From: Acanthopleura granulata
Lineage: Eukaryota > Mollusca > Polyplacophora > Chitonida > Chitonidae
Length of the DNA stretch: 64,000 bases
NCBI GenBank assembly: GCA_016165875.1
Contig: JABBOT010000080.1
Location: forward strand, 39,927,477 to 39,991,476
Direction: 5' to 3'
Below, one piece after another: positions 21,883 to 35,200 of the stretch. The notes beneath the pieces are model-generated. The model saw only the letters and a program-made list of their open reading frames with translations, had not been told where the DNA came from and made no database searches. Made by a program: the position numbers and the translations under genes. Numbering within the stretch: position 1 is the first letter of the stretch; every line of letters starts with the position of its first letter.

Positions 21883-22860
21883 TCAAATTAAAACAGAACT
21901 GACGCTAGCGATCTTTCTCGCTGCGCTTGATTGCTGCGCTACGGCCTTTCCACGCTTATATAAAATGATGTCTTCGTAAAGAACACGGTTTTTAAGAAGT
22001 TTTCGTTCCTTGATTGCTCTAGAGCAATCTCTATTCCACCAAGGGACGGGCATTTTTTGGAAAGTTCCTCCTACTGACCTCGGCACAGCCTTAGCGGCTG
22101 CTGTATTAATGGCATCGACGATGTTATCATAAAATATATTTACATCATTATCAGTGGAAACATCGGGGAAGGATTTTATACATTCTTTCTGGTAAACAGG
22201 CCAGTTGGCACGTTTAGTACTAAACTTTGAAGGTTGACCAACTTCATTAACAAGAGGAGTAATCTGACATAAGAATAAAATAGGGAGTTGGTCGCTGCCA
22301 GATCGAGAAGTCAGTTCGACTGACGAGTCAAACGATAGGTTTATGTCTGATGAGCGTAATGTGAGGCCAAGGTGGGATAGAATGCCGAAGTGGGTGTCAA
22401 TCCGAATGCCTGTCCCATCGTTAAGTACACAAATGTTGTAGCCATCGAAAAAATGGAAGATGATTTTCCTATTACAGTTAGTGGTAGAAGATCCCCAAAT
22501 CGGAATGTGAGCATTAAAATCGCCGCATAGAATAAACGATGAGCTAGCAACAGACATAATGACGTTAAGATTGTCCCGTTCGACATGTTTGGAGGGGTTG
22601 TACATGTTTACGATACTGACACCAGGGCCAGATGACCTAAATATGTTCAAACACTGGGCTTCAATATTCTTAAGTTGAGGAATTTCGAATCCAGAGTATG
22701 AAAGTCCATGTTTAAGTAATACAGCAACGCCCCCCTTATCCCTTATATGCCTGTCAACTCTGCTACTAGCCGAGATAGGTGAAACTGAGGTGTGATTTTA
22801 AGAATGTTTCTTGTAAACATATGACATGTGGTGAAGGATTCATATTAGAAACGTAGAATT
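21883..22860 (-). pseudogene. LINE APE endonuclease domain
   Basis: Motifs in order: ICLQET (metal-binding Glu), DKGGVAVL, YNPSKH, CGDFNAH and GSDQLPI. APE endonucleases nick target DNA to prime reverse transcription. The last motif is normally S-D-H, and the active-site histidine is replaced by glutamine here. The N-terminal part is frameshifted relative to the 22650-21883 ORF. Confidence 0.85.
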
Positions 22861-23233
22861 TAAATTCTTGCCCGTGTGTACCAATGCCTTATACTGAAGT
22901 AGATGAAAAGCCAATGTTAAAAAAGAGAGCAGGACAAAAGACAAACTCGGGTTAATGAAATCATACATCATGAATGGTTGCCCTCCGCCAAATTGTTCAA
23001 CATAGAAGCTACACGAGGAAAGTTGACTAATTCGGGTCCAAAACGTGCCTGGGTGATGCAAAGTATTTCTGAAACGAAGGTCTTGTTGTCACTCAGGTCA
23101 AAGACTGTTAGCATAATTTCAGCAAATAAGGCAATGATACGAGTGGCCATATTAACACACAGATCTTCTGTTTGTGTGGAGGAGGTGGGTTCAGTTTGGG
23201 TTCAAGCAGACTTCATGAAAAGGTTTGACACGT

Positions 23234-24007
23234 TTAAATTGAGGTATGGGCTGTATTGCAGTTGGCTGTGCTGAAGGTGAGGGTGAAGTGTCCTCGCTGT
23301 CTGTCTTCATGCTGTATATTTTTCAGGGCTTCAGAAAACGAGATCTTTTGTTGAATCGCAGTTGACTTAGATGGTGGCCTATCTAATTTGTCACAATGCT
23401 CAAAGTCATGGTCACCTGAACACCTCGGGCATCTTCTCTTGCCCCCACAAGAAGTAGAAATGTGTCCGTAGGCCTGGCACTTAAAACAACGAAGGCCGGG
23501 GGATGTATGGTTTAACTGGAAAAATTTCATAATCCAAAGTAAGTTCCATGGGCAGCTCCTCCAGTTCGAAGAGTAATAACTTGCACAATGGTTCAATTTT
23601 TTCCTTTCCCTTATACATTCTTTCAACTTTAACACACTTACTCTCTTTTAGAGCACCTAAACCGTCATCTCTTCACCCACCCTGCATATAACTCCCCGAA
23701 CAGACATGGCCGATGACTGCAGTTGGCATTGTACATCCCTTCCCATAAGTATAGTTAAACTTAAATCTCTTTAGTTTGTGCAGGACCTGAGCATATAATT
23801 AGTAGATCATCCATACCATACTTCCTTGATATTACCTATAGCTTTTTGTATGGCTTGGTTAAACTCTATATTATTCCAAACCGAAAGTGGGAGACCCCTC
23901 ATTTTTTGACTCGATTGTCTTATCTTGTCTTTCCCATCTGAATTGGTACGTTCAACCGAGAGATCACGACTGCGTTTAGTTGTAGAGCGAGTCTGTACAA
24001 ATTCCAT
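23234..24007 (-). pseudogene. LINE ORF1 (gag-like, CCHC zinc knuckles)
   Basis: Starts with a basic, Ser-rich N-terminus (24007-23807). After frame breaks it contains CFKCQAYGHISTSC (C-x2-C-x4-H-x4-C) and a second knuckle-like CPRCSGDHDFEHC. Such ORF1 proteins bind the element's RNA. Broken by at least one frameshift. Confidence 0.8.
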
Positions 24008-24250
24008 TGAGGTTTCCTCGCCCCCTCGGGGTCGCTCATGCTGGAAACTTAAGCGTGGGTAAATAAAGAAATATAGGTGTATACGGACAACGGGGATTAT
24101 TACGTAATGACTATTACGAGAACGAAGGGGTCGCCTGGGAGCTGCTCCGGGCTAGAGACAAAACAATAGGCGTTCTGTTAGTATGGCAGAGTGACAGTAC
24201 AAGTACAGGCTTCTCTATAAGTACAAAGCTATCGTTATAAGTAAGGTATA

Positions 24251-25797
24251 GTGAGCTATAGCCCTACTCTAAAGGAAGATTTTCCAACAGTTTTTAATAT
24301 GTATATACACAAATATTTGTTTTCAGAGCCCCACACCCACTATCAGTCTTATGAGGCTATGTATTCGTCTATATGTAAGAATGCACGTTCAAAGACATGC
24401 ACTCAAACACAAGACACACACCCCCCTAATTACACAGTGTTAGAGAGTGGAAGGGAGAATATGGCCAAATGCGGGCCACTACCGGCCTCAACTCCGATAA
24501 ACAACCACATTTAAATATCAGAAGAAGTGTCTACAAACTTATGCATTATAATATATACAAGCTCAAATATATACAAGTCATATACACAGGGTTAGGAATT
24601 AGCAGAGGTAGTGTTGAAATAACCTCACAATGTGCTGATTCCTGATACCACATCTGCACTCCTCGAAGTCCAAAGCTCGACCTCTCATCACCAGTATCCA
24701 CAAGGAACACTCACCTTTCTGATTCAAAGCAGTAGTAATACGTGCACTTTCATCCATAATTCTAGCCTGGTCGCCGTGATATACGTAAAATATGTTCAAG
24801 TAAGACGAAACACGAATTGCATAAATAAGCTTGAATTATAAGACGTATTTCAGCAAACTAAACTACTTTTAAGTACGATAGAACACCAATTCCATAAGTA
24901 CACGTGAATTGTAAGACATATTACAAAAAACAGATGGTGTGCATTGGCCTTTATTAACTAAAATAAACTATTAATCAGCCATTGTGTGGATTACAAAGAA
25001 GACAGAAAGCATGGTGATGGTTTGATTTAATGGTGACGATATTTCTTTGCATAAACCGTTATGATCAAATTTAAAAGTCCCTGTCCAATGCGTGTTTTGA
25101 TTGGGCTTTTAAGTTGAACTGAGATGGGCAGAACTTTACGGGGTAGTGTGGTGCAACTGTCTGACTATTTCTCCGTCCCTTATCACATAGAATCCCTTTT
25201 CAGTCTGACAGCATCTCCGACATGCTGCTTTACCTGTTGGCTGCAAGTGAACCTATCGAGAAAGTGACATTCCATGTAGTGACTGTAACCTCTTTAGATG
25301 TCTTTTTGTCACCAGTTGTTCCAAAAAACATGTTCCAAGTCTGTTGTTTACAATATTACCGGGTTTTTTGTTTTTGTTTTTTTTTTTTGTTTTTTTCAGT
25401 ACTCGTATTTGGAATGTCTGAGAGTGTCACCATAATTTGAGTATATGCCACAACAACAAAAAAAGTCCGATACACGAAGCACTATGTGGTGTGAGTTTAA
25501 CCAAAGTAGCAGTCACAGTTTAATAGCTTGTCACACCTCACCACTGACACAAGCTCACGTGACAACTGCATTTCAGCTAGGAATTATTCTAGCTGTTCAT
25601 GTCAATACGGACAAGGGCAGAGGTGGGCATTCTTGGCTCGTCGTTGTAACGGCGTGTGTCAGACGAAACTCAATTGATAAGTCTGCAATAACTGAACTGT
25701 ATTGAGAGCTAAGCACATAACTGTTTTAAGTCACGGTTGACACGCATTGTCAGTATGGTTCATAAACTCCACCTTACAAACAGAACAATTACCTCCA
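24251..25797. other. Intergenic stretch, no gene recognised
   Basis: ORFs here are short and lack motifs. A T-rich run with G interruptions occurs at about 25365-25400. Likely 3' flank of gene B. Confidence 0.5.
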
Positions 25798-25803
25798 TTT
25801 AAT
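25798..25803 (-). terminator. ATTAAA poly(A) signal candidate of gene B
   Basis: On the minus strand ATTAAA lies about 160 nt after the gene B stop codon; no AATAAA was seen closer. A common variant hexamer, but AT-rich DNA makes chance matches likely. Confidence 0.35.
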
Positions 25804-25965
25804 TTGCTGAAAAAGTCTGGAAACAACTAGTGTAGGTATTCTTAGATATAGTTTCAATGGTTGTTTTTACTCATCATAACTTCCTTTTTACTGGGTCTTT
25901 ACCTTTACCACTTAAATCAAAGTAATAGAAAATGTTCCATCCACTCCACATGTTACAAAAACTAA

Positions 25966-26222
25966 TTAACCGGTGCTGCTGGTTTGACGCTCTACGAAAT
26001 ATTGGGTGGAACCGTCATCAAAATCCAAGATAGTGTCATAGTACAAGGTACAGAGCTTTTGACCAAAGGTGAAGGACATACACAGATTCTCCCGGAGACA
26101 GCGGCCGCTGCATTCCATCACGCTCCGGGCAGAGATGTCTTCCAGACCCGACATCGGATCCAGTCTCCCCGTCAAATTTGCGTAGCCAAGGAACTTGAAG
26201 CCGAGCTTAGTGACCCATAACT
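25966..26222 (-). CDS. Gene B exon 4: PAN/apple-like C-terminus
   Basis: Acceptor TTTCTTGACAG; phase 1; joins as T-E-L-W-V-T-K. Reads GYANLTGRLD, then MECSGRCLRENLCMSFTFG and LCTLYYD, the alternating cysteine pattern of PAN/apple modules. Stop TAA at 25968-25966. Confidence 0.88.
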
Positions 26223-29200
26223 CTGTCAAGAAAAGAGCGGTTAACGGAAGATCAATCAAGCTGTTTTTGTATCACTCACATATGGTTTAGGTAGTTCTAA
26301 AATTGTTAGAAATAAACAGCTAGCAGAGTTGATAATCTGGCTTTAACGAGACCAAAGTATTCAGATTTCAAAATTCTAAGGATTTATTTTCCTAAGGTTT
26401 TACATGCCGTTACTTAAAAAGTCAATCCGTGACAACCCTTCAGCCTGCTAGCCTGCAGAGTGCAGGCTTCCGGTTTGGCAGATTGTGTGACAAATCAGAT
26501 TCTTTAGTCCAATCAAAGCAACGAAAGCGCGTTGATCCAGTTTATAATTAGGTCCGGATGTAGCTTGCAATGAACCCATTTAGACTGACAAACTGCGTCG
26601 TTTGTGTTACAAACTGTTCATCGCATACAAGTTTATGAGCATTAACTTACTTGTCCTTGAGCATTTAGCTTACGTGTACATGAAGCCTAAATAAAGTGTG
26701 AAAAGTCCGGGTAGTACATACCGGTGTGCAGTAAGCCACGGTAGCGCTGGCACTAACGGCAAGCACGTCGAAACTTCCATGCGTTGTATATCCGCTCGAG
26801 CCAAGTTCAAACATTACTTTTACGTCATCACTACATCGCCATAGTTAGGTGCCATTAGTGACCCATGTTTCAACAGTTACCTTTGCACCGGCCCAGTTGG
26901 CTACCATACGGTTCTCTCACATTTTCTTGTTACTCCTTCCCTCAAATAAATCTGTACAGTCAGTTGAAATGTTATATCAAGGGTTCTGTGCAACTAGCCT
27001 CGATTAAACTTTCAATTGACTGTTGCCGAGCCTATACAACAACAACCATGGCCAGGACACTCTTGTCGTGACCTTAGATCGATGCTTTTTTTCTACTGGT
27101 CATAGCACATGCAAAGCAGTGAAGTATGTAGTACTTGTTCATGTCTTTATCCACGGTTGGGGCAAAATCCGGGGTAAACTTTTGGTGACATGTAGGTTAC
27201 GACAGGGTAGCAGTAATGGCGGACAAGCACGGAGACAGAGCGCTGCGAGGTCGAGGTTTACACTCGATGACAACTGGTATGTAGCCGTCCAATGGTAACC
27301 GTGGAATCCTCAAGGCCGTCAATGGCGCCTAACTGGCGCTGTATGATGTAACGCGACCTACACAGACGTGGCTAAGTGACCACATGCTCCTACCACTACG
27401 TTACAGCGCCATTGGAAGGTCCCACTGAACACAAATAACGCAAACTCGGCCACCTGCCGCCCGGCTTTCACCCGACCCGGCTCTGCTTCTCTGTTGCATT
27501 TTTCTTTTCAGGGTTGGATACTTTGCATCCGTAACAATTTCCGACCTTAACGCCAACTGTTAAGTCATAATAAACTCGAGCTAAATAATCATAATAAACT
27601 CCACCTAAATCTAGTTAAAGCACGAAGGCGCCAAGTTTGATGACGCAAAGCATTATGGGAACAATACTCGTATGTATCCTAGGATTAACACTGTGTTATA
27701 GCAAGTTGTTGATTCTTTGGAGCAAAAGATGGCGACATTTGATCCTCTTTAACAAACGTCTGAAGTTTTTGACATTTGTTTGCACCAACGGTTTCGCAGG
27801 TTGATGTTAAACAGCTGAGCATAAGTGCCCAGGATAAATTTTAAAGAGCCCAAGATCGGGATGTTTGGCTTCATCAGACTTGGCAAACCCTGGTGTGTAT
27901 CTAGCAAAACAGAATTTGCTCGAGTTTTATTATGACTTAACAGTTGGGTGTTAGGGGTCGGAAATTGTAGTGGATCCAACCTGATGAGAAAAATGCCACC
28001 CAGATCTGGTCGGGTGAAAGTTGGACGGGAGGTGGCCGAGTTTGCGCTGTTAGTGTTCAATGAGACCTTCCCATGGTGCTGTAGCGGAGTGGAAAGGCCA
28101 TGTTATTACTTGGCTAACACAGATGACGACCCGCAAGCCACAAACACATGCATAAACCAAATGGCACATATGTGTACCGGAGCCTATCAAATATCCAGCC
28201 TCACCTCATCGTCTGCTTGTTCCATTGGATATCAGGTGGCCCTAGTTTCTGGCAAATACAATGTAATTAAGAACCGTAGGGGCTAGTTCTTTGGTAAGCT
28301 CTGTGTGCACCCCGTGTCTGAATTGGGATGTGAATTGGGATGTGTACTGACTAGTATGAAGTGTGCCTCGTATCTGGTATGACATGTCGAGTATCTAAAA
28401 TCTGGTGTGATATGCGTAGCCGTTATCTAGTGTGGCATGTGTAGCCACTATCAGGTGTGACATTCGTACCAAGGATCTGGTATGACGTGTACCATACCCT
28501 GTATCTGGTGTTACGTGTACCTCGTATTCTCCTGTATTATTATGTGTGTCCAGTATCTGGTATTACATATGTATTGGTAAGATGTGTGTACCCAGAATCT
28601 GGTATGACGTGCAGGGTACCCAGTAGGCCTATCTGGTATAACGTGTGCAGTACTGGTTCCAAGTATCTGATGTGACATGTGTACCCAGTATCTGATATTA
28701 TATGTGTACCCAGTATGTGATAAGATTTTTGTATCGTGTTTGTCATGATATATGTAGCCTACCTGGTATTTGGTATGAAACATGTATCGTTTATGACTTG
28801 TGTAATCAGTATCTGATATGACGTTTTCCAGAGTGTTACTTGTGGCGTGTGTACCAGTATGAGCTGTGTGACCACGACTTCCCTACCTGTAGAGCAGTTT
28901 ACTCCCGTGTACCAGGGTCGACAGAGACAGGTATAGCTGTCTGCATTCACTAGACAGGTCCCTCCTGACTGACATGGGGTCTCACGACAGGGGTTTGGAG
29001 CTACAGACAGGAAATGAAGAATCGATTCTAGTAATAGATAAGTGCTCACATTTGTTCACTAAGCTTATCCTGAGAGACATAGGAGGCTACTGAGGCATTT
29101 GATTAGTGAACAGAACGCCTATAACGTGAACTATAACGGAATATAGCAGCCAGTAAAGACTCGGCGTGCAAAAAAATGAGTGCTTACTACAGAAGCCGGA

Positions 29201-32200
29201 AAAATACAAGGTAATTTAATTTCTCACAATTCAGAGAAAATTCTAGGCTTCTGATGGGTCAGTCCATCTTAAATAAGCTACCACATTCGCCAAACACACA
29301 AGAAATACACCTAATGCAGCCTCTTGAAAATATTACTCTTCTCTTAGAAACACCAGGCGGTACGCACACGCAACCGGCTGGTAGATCTTTTAGTATCTGT
29401 TTATATGCCATGAGGACATGAGTAGAAAACAATAACTGGATACACGTAGAAGCAACGGTGTGCTAAGTCGATTGTAACTACCGTGGTCTAAGAACACGTT
29501 AGACATATAATTCTGGTGTAGTTAAAGACAGATACCACCTTTACATGAAGTGCCTGTACACATCATCTGAAATACCATATTATGAGGACTCAAAAGTTTT
29601 TCATTTTTTAAATTCTTTTTACTCCAAATAAAATTGTCGAAAAAACTGTGGACATTTTGGACCACACTGAGTCAAATATTTGGGTGTTACGATGGACTTT
29701 GTGGACTATATTGAACAGGTTGGAGCACGTTGACGTCACAACTTCCTATTGGTTGATAAACAGGCAGAAACCGTTATATTTCCACAGATCCAGATAAAGT
29801 TTTAGTACATGTATATTAACGCAGAACATAGAAATACAGCAGGGGATCTTTAGCGAAAAAAAATCAGTGATTTCCCTTAGGCTCGGCCCGGTTTTCTCCC
29901 ATCAAAATGATGACGGCTGTTCTATATGTTAAATGTGCTTGAGTGAGAAGTAAAACACCAGATAAATGAATCTCTGGTCGTATTGTAGAATTTGGCCTTC
30001 TTCTCTTCTTCATCTGAAGCCATCATCAAATGTTTTCCACTAAATTAACGAGACCTCCGTCCATCTTAGCACCTGTCTTGGCAACGTAATGCCTACTTTG
30101 CTGTTTGTCGCGGCCTGTGTGGCACACATCACAGGAATGGCGATCATCAGTCCTGACCACACGTTACAGGGATGAGGATCATTACATCTAACCACATGCT
30201 ACATGGATTGGGGTCTCTTGAGCTGACAGTAGGATACAGGGATTGAGAGCGCCAAGCCTCACCGCACTCTACAGAGATGAGGCTCGTCAGTCGTGACTGC
30301 ATGCTACAGGGATGGTCATCGACAGACCTGAAAACACACCACAGGGATGGTGATCGTCAGACCTGACAGGGATTGAGAGCGTCAAGCCTGACCACACGCC
30401 ACAGGGATGGGGATCACAAGACCTGCGATCGTCAGTCCTGACCGTACGCTACAGGGATGAGATCTCTAGATCTGACCACACGCTACAGGGATTGAGGTCT
30501 CTAGACCTGACCGTAGGCTACAGAGATGGCGATCGTTAGATCTGACCACACGCTATACGGATTGGAATCACTAGACCAGACCGCAGGTTACATTGCTGGG
30601 GCTTTTCAGTCCTGACCACACGTTACAGGGATGAAGATCACTAGACCTGACCACACGCTAAAGGGAATAGGGGTCACCAGACCTAACCACACACTAGATC
30701 ACTAGACCTGACCACAGGGATCGGGGTACCAGACCTTACCGTAGGCTACAGAGATGGCGATGGTCACAGGCTAAAGGGATGGGGATCATTAGACCAGACC
30801 GAAGGCTACAGAGATGGCGATCGTCAGTCCTGACCACACGCTACAGGGATTGGGATCACTAGACCTGACCACACTCTTAAGGGAATGGGGGTCACTAGAC
30901 CTGACCACACACCACAGGAATGGGTATCACTAGATCTCACCACACGCTACAGGGATTGGGATCTCTAGACCTGTCCGTAGGCTACAGAGATGGCGATCGT
31001 CAGACCTGACCGCAACCTACAAAAATGGAGACCACTAGACCTGACCGCAGGGTACAGAGATGGCGATCGTCAGACCGGACTGTACGCTACAGGGGTTGGG
31101 GCCTTTATACCTGTCCATAGGCTATAGGGATGGCGATCCTCAGATATGACCACACGCTACAGGGATGGGATCACTAGACCTCATCGCACGCTACAGAGAT
31201 GGCTATCATCAGACCTCACTACACGCTACAGGGATGGGGATCACTACACCTTACCGTAGGTAACAGAGATGGGGTTCGTCAGACCTGACCACACGCTACA
31301 GGGGATTGGGGATTGACCTGACCACGTGTAACAGGGATTGGGATCGCCAAGCCTGACCGCACTCTACAGTCCTGACTGCATGTTACAGAGATGGCGATGG
31401 TCAGACCTGACCACACACAACAGGGATGAAGATCACCTGATCTGACTACACGCTACAGGGATGGAGATCACTACACCTTACCGTAGGTAACAGAGATGGG
31501 GGTCATCAGACCTGACCACACGCTACAGGGGATTGGGGTCACGAGACCTGACCACACACCACAGGGATGGCGATCGTCAGGCCTGACCACACGCTACATG
31601 GGGATCATTAGACCTGACCGCAGGCTACAGAGATGGCGATCGTCAGACCTGAACGCACGCTAAAGAGATGGAGATCGCTAGACCTGACCACACGCTACAC
31701 GGATTGGGGTCAGCAGACTTGACCGCAGGCTACAGAGATGGCGATCGTCAGACGTGAGCACACGTTACAGGGATTGGGGTCACCAGACCTGACAGCAGGC
31801 TACAGGGATTGAGAGCGCCAAGCCTCACCGCACTCTACAGAGATGAGGCTCGTCAGTTCTGACTGCATGCTACAGGGATGGCCATCGACAGAACTGACCA
31901 AACGCTACAGGGATGGAGATCACTACACCTTAACGTAGGCTACAGAGATGGCGATCGTCAGACCGGACTGCACGCTACAAGGATGGAGATCACTAGGACA
32001 GACCACGCGCTACAGGGATTGTGGTCACTAGACCGACCGTAGGGTACAGAGATGGCAATCGTCCTCCCCACACGCTACAGGGACGGAGATCAACTGTCCT
32101 AACCGCACGCTACAGGGATGGAGATCACTAGACCTGACCACACGCGACAGGGATTGAGAGCGCCAAGCCTGACCACACGTTACAGAGATGGCGATCTCTA

Positions 32201-35200
32201 GACCTGACCGCAGGCCACAGAGATGGCGATCGTCAGACCTGACCACACACTACATGGATGGGATCACTATACCTGACCTCACGCTACAGAGATGAAGATC
32301 ACTAGACCTGACCACACGCTACAGGGATTGAGGTCTCTAGACCTGACCGTAGGCTACAGAGATGGCGATCGTCAGTCATCCCCACACGCTAAAGGGATGG
32401 GGATCAATAGATCTGACCACACGCTACAGGGATTGAGGTCATTAGACCTTACCGTAGGCCACAGAGATGGCGATTCTCAGACCTGACCACACGCTACACG
32501 GATTGGAATCACTAGACCTGACCGCAGGTTACAGTGGTGGGGCTCAACACTCCTGACCACGCGCTACAGGGATAGGTGTGGTCAAACCTGACCACGTGTA
32601 AGAGAGATACGGATCGTCAAACCTGTTTGCACGCTACAGGGTTTGAGATCGCCAAGCCTGACCGCAGGCTACAGAGATGAGTCTCGTCAGTCCTAACTGC
32701 ATGCTACAGGGAGGTCACTAGACCTCACCGCAGGCTGCAGTGATGGCGATCGTCAGACCAGACCACAGGCTACAGAGAATGGGATCGACAGACCTGATTG
32801 CACTCTACAGGAATGGGGATCGTCAGATCTGACCACGCGTTACAGGGATGGAGATCATCGCATCTGACAGCAGGCTACAGAGATGGCGATCGTCAGACCG
32901 TGGGGATCGTCAGAACCCCAGACTGCAGGGATGGGGATTGTCAGTTCTAACCACGCGCTACACGGACGGGGATCATCAAACCTGGCCAAGCGCTGCAGAG
33001 TTGAGACTCGTCAAACCTGACCACGCGTTACGGGAATGAGGCTCGTCAAGTCTGATGACACACTATAGGGATGGGCATCGTTAGACCTGACCGCACGCTA
33101 CAAGGATGGGGATCAAACATTGAGTCACAGTGATGTCTTCGTTTTTTAAAGTTGCACTACTATTAATCAATGAGCGAAAGTACTCATCATGTAAAGTAAT
33201 GCTGAACTTCTCCGCACAGGTGATGTTAGTCTGCTACTGGTTGTCAATGGACTAGTCAGTTATTTATTACAACTTGTCTTCTCATGATTTCTAGTTTTTC
33301 GCGGAATGCCTAATCGCAAAAGTTGCGACACAAAAGCAGGCACTAACGCCCGTCGTTTCTAAGTGAATGATTTATGCATGTTGAAAGAGGTTCGATATCA
33401 TAACTTCGAATGACCTACCGATTAACAAGCGGAAGAAGTGACTAATATATCTGACAGTAGCAGATAAAACGCAAAAAGACACAGAACATGAAAAAATACA
33501 CGCTACGTGTATCGATTGGCATCGATTTCCACTCTCTAAATCTTGTGTGTGGTGCAACAGAGAAGTAATCTTCCCGAAACATGTCGCTGCCAGGCAAACT
33601 CAGTATCTTTGTGTCTTTTCATTGGAGCAGGGTGATCTCTTGATAATTGCTTTGACAACTAAGTAACCACTTGGGGTAAATTAAAGCGTTGGAAAGTGAA
33701 AGTGGGCAATAGAAGAGGACAACAATTAGATGCGCTTAAAATTTGTCTTTTGAGCTTTGTCCGTACTTATTGGAACTGGTGTGCCGCCTGTATTAATAGT
33801 GTCCGTTCTGAAACCAATTTGGTTACCAAAATAGCATCGTCAGCGGTAATGATGCTATATCAACGATGTGCCTTTTGTGAGAATGGTGTGGCTTACGTAA
33901 TAATGGCGCACCCCAGTAGGTTTTGTGTGATTTTATATGGTTACACGACCGCAGCTAGCAATATAATCAGGGGAAATCAGGCAGAGTCAGGGAAAACCCA
34001 CGACAAGCTTGCTGGCAGAACATTCTGAGAGAAATGAATCCATGAAATGATTAATTCCATCATACTTGTTTTTTCACTGATATCATCAGAATCTGAAATT
34101 GAATACACTGTGCTTAAATTTGTTGCAAGATCTTGCCATTGTCCCTACCGTCAGTACTGTAATTTTCCAATCACGATCAAAAAAATTGCTTACAATGCAA
34201 AAGTCTCCAAATGTCTTAGATAAAGTTTGAACATCTCAAATGGAATTTCCTATCACGCCTTATGCTTTATGAAGCTAAAGATAATAAAGGTCCAGTTAAC
34301 AAGGATTCTCGCCTTTTATATAGGGTTTTATATATCTGTAACAGAATACAGTGTGGTAACACCAGTCAAATCTATCAACACACGTGTAAAGTGAACACAC
34401 CTGATGTTTTCCAGAATCCTCGTTCTGCACAGTCCTCGTACATCTGTTCCTCGACATGGCCTTTATCAAACTCCTCGTCGTACACTCGTAGACAGCACAC
34501 GCGGCCTCCGTCGATTGGACCGACAGTCAAATTCCCAGGATTTTCAACCCACTGAAAATTGAACACGTCCTTTGCTTCCACCTCTAAGACGGTCTTGCCT
34601 TTTGTTTTATCGGGATCAGCGTAAACCAACATGACTTTCATATGATCTTTCCACCGAATGGCAACAGTGTACCATCCGTACTCATTACGGCAGTCCTCTG
34701 TTCTTATATCACCTTTTATCACTTTACTATCGGTACCTTTAATGTTTAAATGACAGGCTGCTACAAATATGGTGAATTTTGGAGAGGAATTGTACTGGTA
34801 TTGGAAAATCTGAGATCCTGGAGATTTAGGGTTAATATAAAACATGGCCATCAGCATAAATTTACACCGGACATTTTCCTTTAGAGTTACCATAACAGAA
34901 TTGTTGTTTAGATCGAGAGCTCGGTAGCCCAGTCTTGGTTCACCATCTTGGTACCGGCGGACAGAAAATGTGGCCAAGTCTTCCCCGCCTTTCACCATCT
35001 CCCGTCCGTTCGTGTAATTCGTCAGAGGCCACAGCTTGTCAGGAATAGTGTCATGTGCAGAGGTTAGCCAGCACAAACCTGAACAGAAGAATATGACATA
35101 CTAAAAACATATTGGTGCCCACACATCCAGAGATACATCATCCCTTAACTGATCCCTGGATAAAGTATCCCCTCAATGTATAGGAAGCAAGTTTGCATCA

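Larger units (their letters stand above)
20000..24250 (-). mobile_element. Decayed I/Jockey-like LINE (gag, APE, RT, RNase H)
   Basis: On the minus strand, in order: a gag-like ORF with CCHC knuckles (24007-23234), an APE-type endonuclease (about 22860-21883), the 3' part of a reverse transcriptase (about 21800-21093) and RNase H (20649-20235). Gag zinc knuckles plus a C-terminal RNase H point to the I group or a relative, but the clade cannot be fixed without a tree. Frameshifts separate the blocks, the RT fingers and early palm are deleted, and the APE motif SDH reads SDQ. Both ends are approximate. The copy is not autonomous. Confidence 0.85.
26223..28886 (-). other. Gene B intron 3
   Basis: About 2.7 kb, with the inverted repeat at 27362-28122 and the 26-bp minisatellite at 28315-28835. 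No exon seen. Confidence 0.6.

Noticed and set aside
32028..33039. ORFs with Arg/Gly/Asp-rich repeats
   Set aside because: They are translations of the 35-bp satellite; the unit is not a multiple of three and frames break throughout.
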